In this document: one piece after another, positions 60,559-64,000 of the stretch
How positions within the stretch are numbered: the first letter of the stretch is position 1
Layout of the letters: each line of letters starts with the position of its first letter
From: Blepharisma japonicum
Taxonomy: Eukaryota > Ciliophora > Heterotrichea > Heterotrichida > Blepharismidae
Assembly: GCA_949751835.1 (NCBI GenBank)
Contig: CATKHK010000038.1
Coordinates: forward strand, 248,001-312,000
Reading direction: 5' to 3'
DNA length: 64,000 nucleotides
The notes under the pieces: model-generated
Told to the model about the DNA's origin: nothing
What the model saw: only the letters and a program-made list of their open reading frames with translations
Database searches by the model: none
Position numbers and translations under genes: made by a program

Positions 60559-63500
60559 ATGCTTGAGTTTGAAGTTGAAATAGATCAATTATCTGATTCC
60601 AGTAAAAGATTATGAAAAACTAAAAAGCAAAAAACAATCAAGCAATCGATTTTCGAGCTTTATAACCAACTTTATCACAATAAATCAGATGAAGAAATTT
60701 CTATGTTAAGACAAAAGGTTAGCAAAGCAATTGAAGATCTAATTTGATGCTTTCAAATAATGAGTTTATTATGATTTCCACATCTTCCAATTAAAGACTG
60801 GAACGATAACATGATATTATGAGAAATTATTGGGTATTTTAGAATTGACAATATATGTTCAGAGCTAGGGATTATTGATATATATTTATACTTGTCAATT
60901 GTAGTTAATTTTATAATATTTTCAGGTATATTGATTTTAGTTTTTATGATTTATCGTTCGGTGAGTTTACCGAGATTAATCTTTGTCCTATTAAAGTGAA
61001 TTTTTAATTTTTGGATTAATGCGATTTTTATTCCATCTATGGTGCTGTTCTCTGTCATTTTGAAATATAATTTTGCATCCCTAAAGAATATATCTGAGTA
61101 CATTAGCAATAAATCTGAGATCTTTGAGGTAAATATTGCTTTACAAATTTCTATAATTTTGGCGATAATTATTACTTTTCTCTTGATTTTATTCCACGCT
61201 GAATTTTCAGGTGAAATCAGACATTCTGTGAGTAAAAAAATACTGAAATCAAAGGCTCACTCAAAAATTGACTTCCAAATATCAATTTTTGCATATATTT
61301 CTCCAATTATGTATGTATTGAGTGTAAAAGATTATATAATTTATTACCAATGCTTTTTGATGGTTAGCTCAATAATTATGATGGCAGAAATTATAATCTT
61401 TCTGCCATATTTTTCAGCCTATTGCAATTTGACACTAATTTTTCGATTTTTTGCTATTTCTGTAGTATCTTTTGGGTTTATTATAGGAAATTGAATAGAT
61501 AATTCACTATTAATTATTTTGATAGCGATTATCTTAGGACCTTTAGCGTCTGTGTTCATTTATCAATATATTTTAAAACTTCAGATGAAAATTATAACGA
61601 ATCTTCCAGCTAGCTTATCGGAAATAAATTCTGTATATAAATTAGAAAAATGTCTTAGGCACTCTCTAGTATGAGATGACACTGAGAATAAAGATCAAAT
61701 AATATACCTCTTTGAAATTTTCTTTATAGAAAAATACTTATGCCGAGATAAGCTTCAAGTTCTCTGGGTAGCAAATTACTGCTTATTCACACTGCAAGAC
61801 GAGCCTCTATCAAAAATCAAGCTAAGCAAAACAAAAAACATTTCAGGAAATTTAGAATCTGATTTTCAAGAATATTTATGTCAAAAGAAGATTGAAGAAT
61901 CCTCATGAAGCGAGAGCACACAATTTATTGATTATTTTCAGCAATTACATATGATAAAAAAGAAAGATTTAAAATTATGCGTAAACTTATTGAGATTCTG
62001 AGAAGAACTTATTTCACAGAGCCCTGATGTTAAAAAACTGTCAAAAAATCTTATGTGACTTGAAGAAAAACTGGCATTTTTAAATAATAAATATAGCCAG
62101 CTAACCACAAAGTTTTTTAACTCCAAAGAATCACTAGATCTCTACGCTTCATATGCAAAGGATATTCTTTATGATTGAGAAAAATCAAATTTTTTAGAAA
62201 ATAAGTCAAGGTCATTCAGCAGAAATGCTATAAACACCTATTCACGAAATTTTGAATTTTTTAATGATATTAATGGAATATTTATAATTTCATGCGAAGA
62301 AGAAAATTTTGGTGAAATTCTTTTCTCAAACCCAAAAGCAAGTGAAATTATGAACTCTTCTTCCTATAACATTGATGGGACCAATATAACAAATTTTATT
62401 CCACCTTATTATTGTGAAAAATTAAACGAAGAAATCTGTAGAATTATTCATTTCGCCTCAAACTCAGAAATAGATCTAACTGAAGGATTTTTTCTAAATC
62501 TCCCCTCCCATTTTATAATAGAATGCTCTGGAAAAGTTTTAATGACCTCACACGAAAACCATCTTATTTCAATATTACTTTTTAAGCCTAAAAAATCTAA
62601 ACATCAGGTCGCATCAATGTCTGAAACTGGCGAAATTTGCAGCTTCTCAGAACATTTTACTAAATTTCTCAAAAATTCTAGCAGAAGTTTAACAGGATTA
62701 AATATCAAAAATTTATTTCCTGAAATAGAAGAATTTGGCTGGCAATGATTTACCCCTTATAGACTATCTGGATTTGAAGCTGAAACTATTTTAGTTTTAA
62801 ATTATTATCAAGTCAATAAAATGAAAGTCTTTTACGCTGTTTTAACAAATGATTATGATGAAATTCAAAGATGGAAAAATAAAAATTCGCCAATTGAAAA
62901 TGAAGAAGAAAAATTTATTTTGACAAGCCAATTATCGTTAAAAGCATCAAGCACAGAAGGAAATAGTAAAATATTGCATAAAGAATATACAGAAATTGAA
63001 GATATTTACGCTAATTCTGAGATGAATTTAAATCAAGTAAGCTCAAATGAATCTCCAATGGTAACTGACCATGCTTATTCTGAAGAAAAATCACAAGTTT
63101 CGGAAAATACTCATCAAAGGAGATTCCTTAGACAGATAACTACTTCTGCTAGATCAATGAATATTTTGCATATAGCCATTATTTTTGCAGTATTTTTTAT
63201 ATAGATTATAGCAGTTTTAGGCACAAATATCGCTGTGCTATTTTACGCCTTCACTAATATTAATTTTATTAGAAATATGGACTTGCCTTTAACTCTTGGA
63301 AAATTAGGCAAAAAAATGCAAAATGTTGCGTATACATCCCACTTGCTTTGGGCACTTTCGCCAGGAGCAAGTTCTGATACTGAGCAGGCATTAAGGGTAA
63401 CGTGAAGTAAAATTATTGTTTTTATGACTGAATTAAAAGGCCTGTATCTTAATATTACTTCTCATTTAGAAGATTGAAGTTATTGCTCGGGAAGAGAAAT

Positions 63501-64000
63501 TTTTATGAATGAAAATATAAAACTATGGAATTCTCATAAGAAAAAAATAAATCTATTGGATATGATATCAGAGTTTGTTCAAACCGTAAGAGATATTCAG
63601 GGAAATGAGCTTGTAAGAAAATATAATAATTCAGAAGATTATAATGCAGAAGCCTCGTTTTTAGTGGCCAATGGATATGGAGAAGCATTTGAGTATTGCA
63701 ATAGTTCTTTATACGAGGTTATGGATTGCCAAAAAATAATTATGTCTGATTTTAAATCAGAAATGTTTATTCTTCTTATATTGGGAATTGGTGTGCTTGC
63801 ATTATGCATTAGCATTATGATACCGTTTTGGTATTCTACTGTAAAAATCGAAAGCAATCTTTGAAATAATTTAAGAAAAAAAGTATATGAACATTATTTT
63901 GAGCTGAAACAGTCCTTAGTGGAGAGATTAAAGTGCGTTCATTTTCAGCCTGAAATATTGCTTAACGATGGAAATCTATCAAAAAGGCAATTTAATTTTA
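60559..64000 (+). CDS. TmcB-like PAS membrane protein, copy 13 (3' end missing)
   Basis: 1,137 codons are visible before the window ends, about 83% of the expected protein. All domains up to the helix with G-I-G-V-L-A-L-C-I-S-I-M-I-P-F (63779-63826) and the F-R/Q-F-N-F region after it are present; the large loop and last helix lie outside. Introns at 63190-63204 (GTATTTTTTATATAG) and 63586-63600 (GTAAGAGATATTCAG, stop-free). Start M-L-E-F-E-V-E-I-D-Q-L-S; bundle motif S-G-E-I-R-H-S-V-S-K-K. Closest to copy 12. No break is seen, so the array continues with an apparently working gene past the right edge. Confidence 0.75.

Noticed and set aside
1-64000. Many apparent stops (TGA) that would make every gene look like a chain of short fragments
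   Set aside because: TGA falls at conserved Trp positions, often alternating with TGG between copies (for example before K-Y in the N-Y-W-K-Y segment), so it is read as tryptophan.
1-64000. Germline (micronuclear) origin of the whole window
   Set aside because: Germline DNA of such ciliates should be interrupted by many TA-bounded IESs; only one candidate is seen in about 54 kb of coding sequence.

Overview
The window is eukaryotic, AT-rich and almost certainly from the somatic (macronuclear) genome of a heterotrich ciliate close to Blepharisma. Two features show this directly. TGA lies in frame at conserved tryptophan positions in every long gene, while TAA and TAG act as stops. Every gene is also split at the same two places by introns of only 15 nt (one of 16 nt) of the form GTA...TA...(T/C)AG. 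UGA=Trp together with 15-16 nt introns is known from Blepharisma; the species itself is an inference.

The whole 64 kb is one head-to-tail array, all on the + strand, of a single gene family. There are 13 copies of about 4.1-4.2 kb (copies 1 and 13 cut by the window edges) and at least two decayed relics (8138-8222 and 54914-55195). Each intact copy encodes a protein of about 1366-1380 residues. From the N-terminus it has a bundle of about seven or eight membrane helices with a strongly conserved EIRHS...KAHSKI motif, a helical TPR-like middle, two PAS-like domains, a charged linker, and a second membrane part of about four helices with a large loop before the last one. This is the layout of the TmcB/TmcC ('tiny macrocysts') family of multi-pass PAS proteins; the assignment rests on pattern recognition, not a search.

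Layout: copies 1-5 (2-23983) form one subfamily, copies 6-7 (25087-34318) a second, copies 8 and 10 a third, and copies 9, 11, 12 and 13 a fourth. Copies 8+9 (34501-43508) and 10+11 (44953-54120) are a duplicated pair: 8 matches 10 and 9 matches 11 in order. The second pair is decaying. Copy 10 has a 19-nt deletion. Copy 11 has a 32-nt deletion, two single-base indels and a 71-bp TA-bounded insertion that looks like a retained internal eliminated sequence (IES). Copy 3 has one late frameshift that would remove only the last membrane helix.

Spacers run from 0.18 to 1.7 kb and hold little: a likely LINE 3' end inside relic 1, a GC-rich islet flanked by 8-bp direct repeats (29340-29595), a 12-bp minisatellite next to a small minus-strand ORF (44050-44740), and a GC-richer coding-like patch present only in the decaying half of the duplication (49387-49665). 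I saw no tRNA, rRNA, CRISPR array or other gene family.
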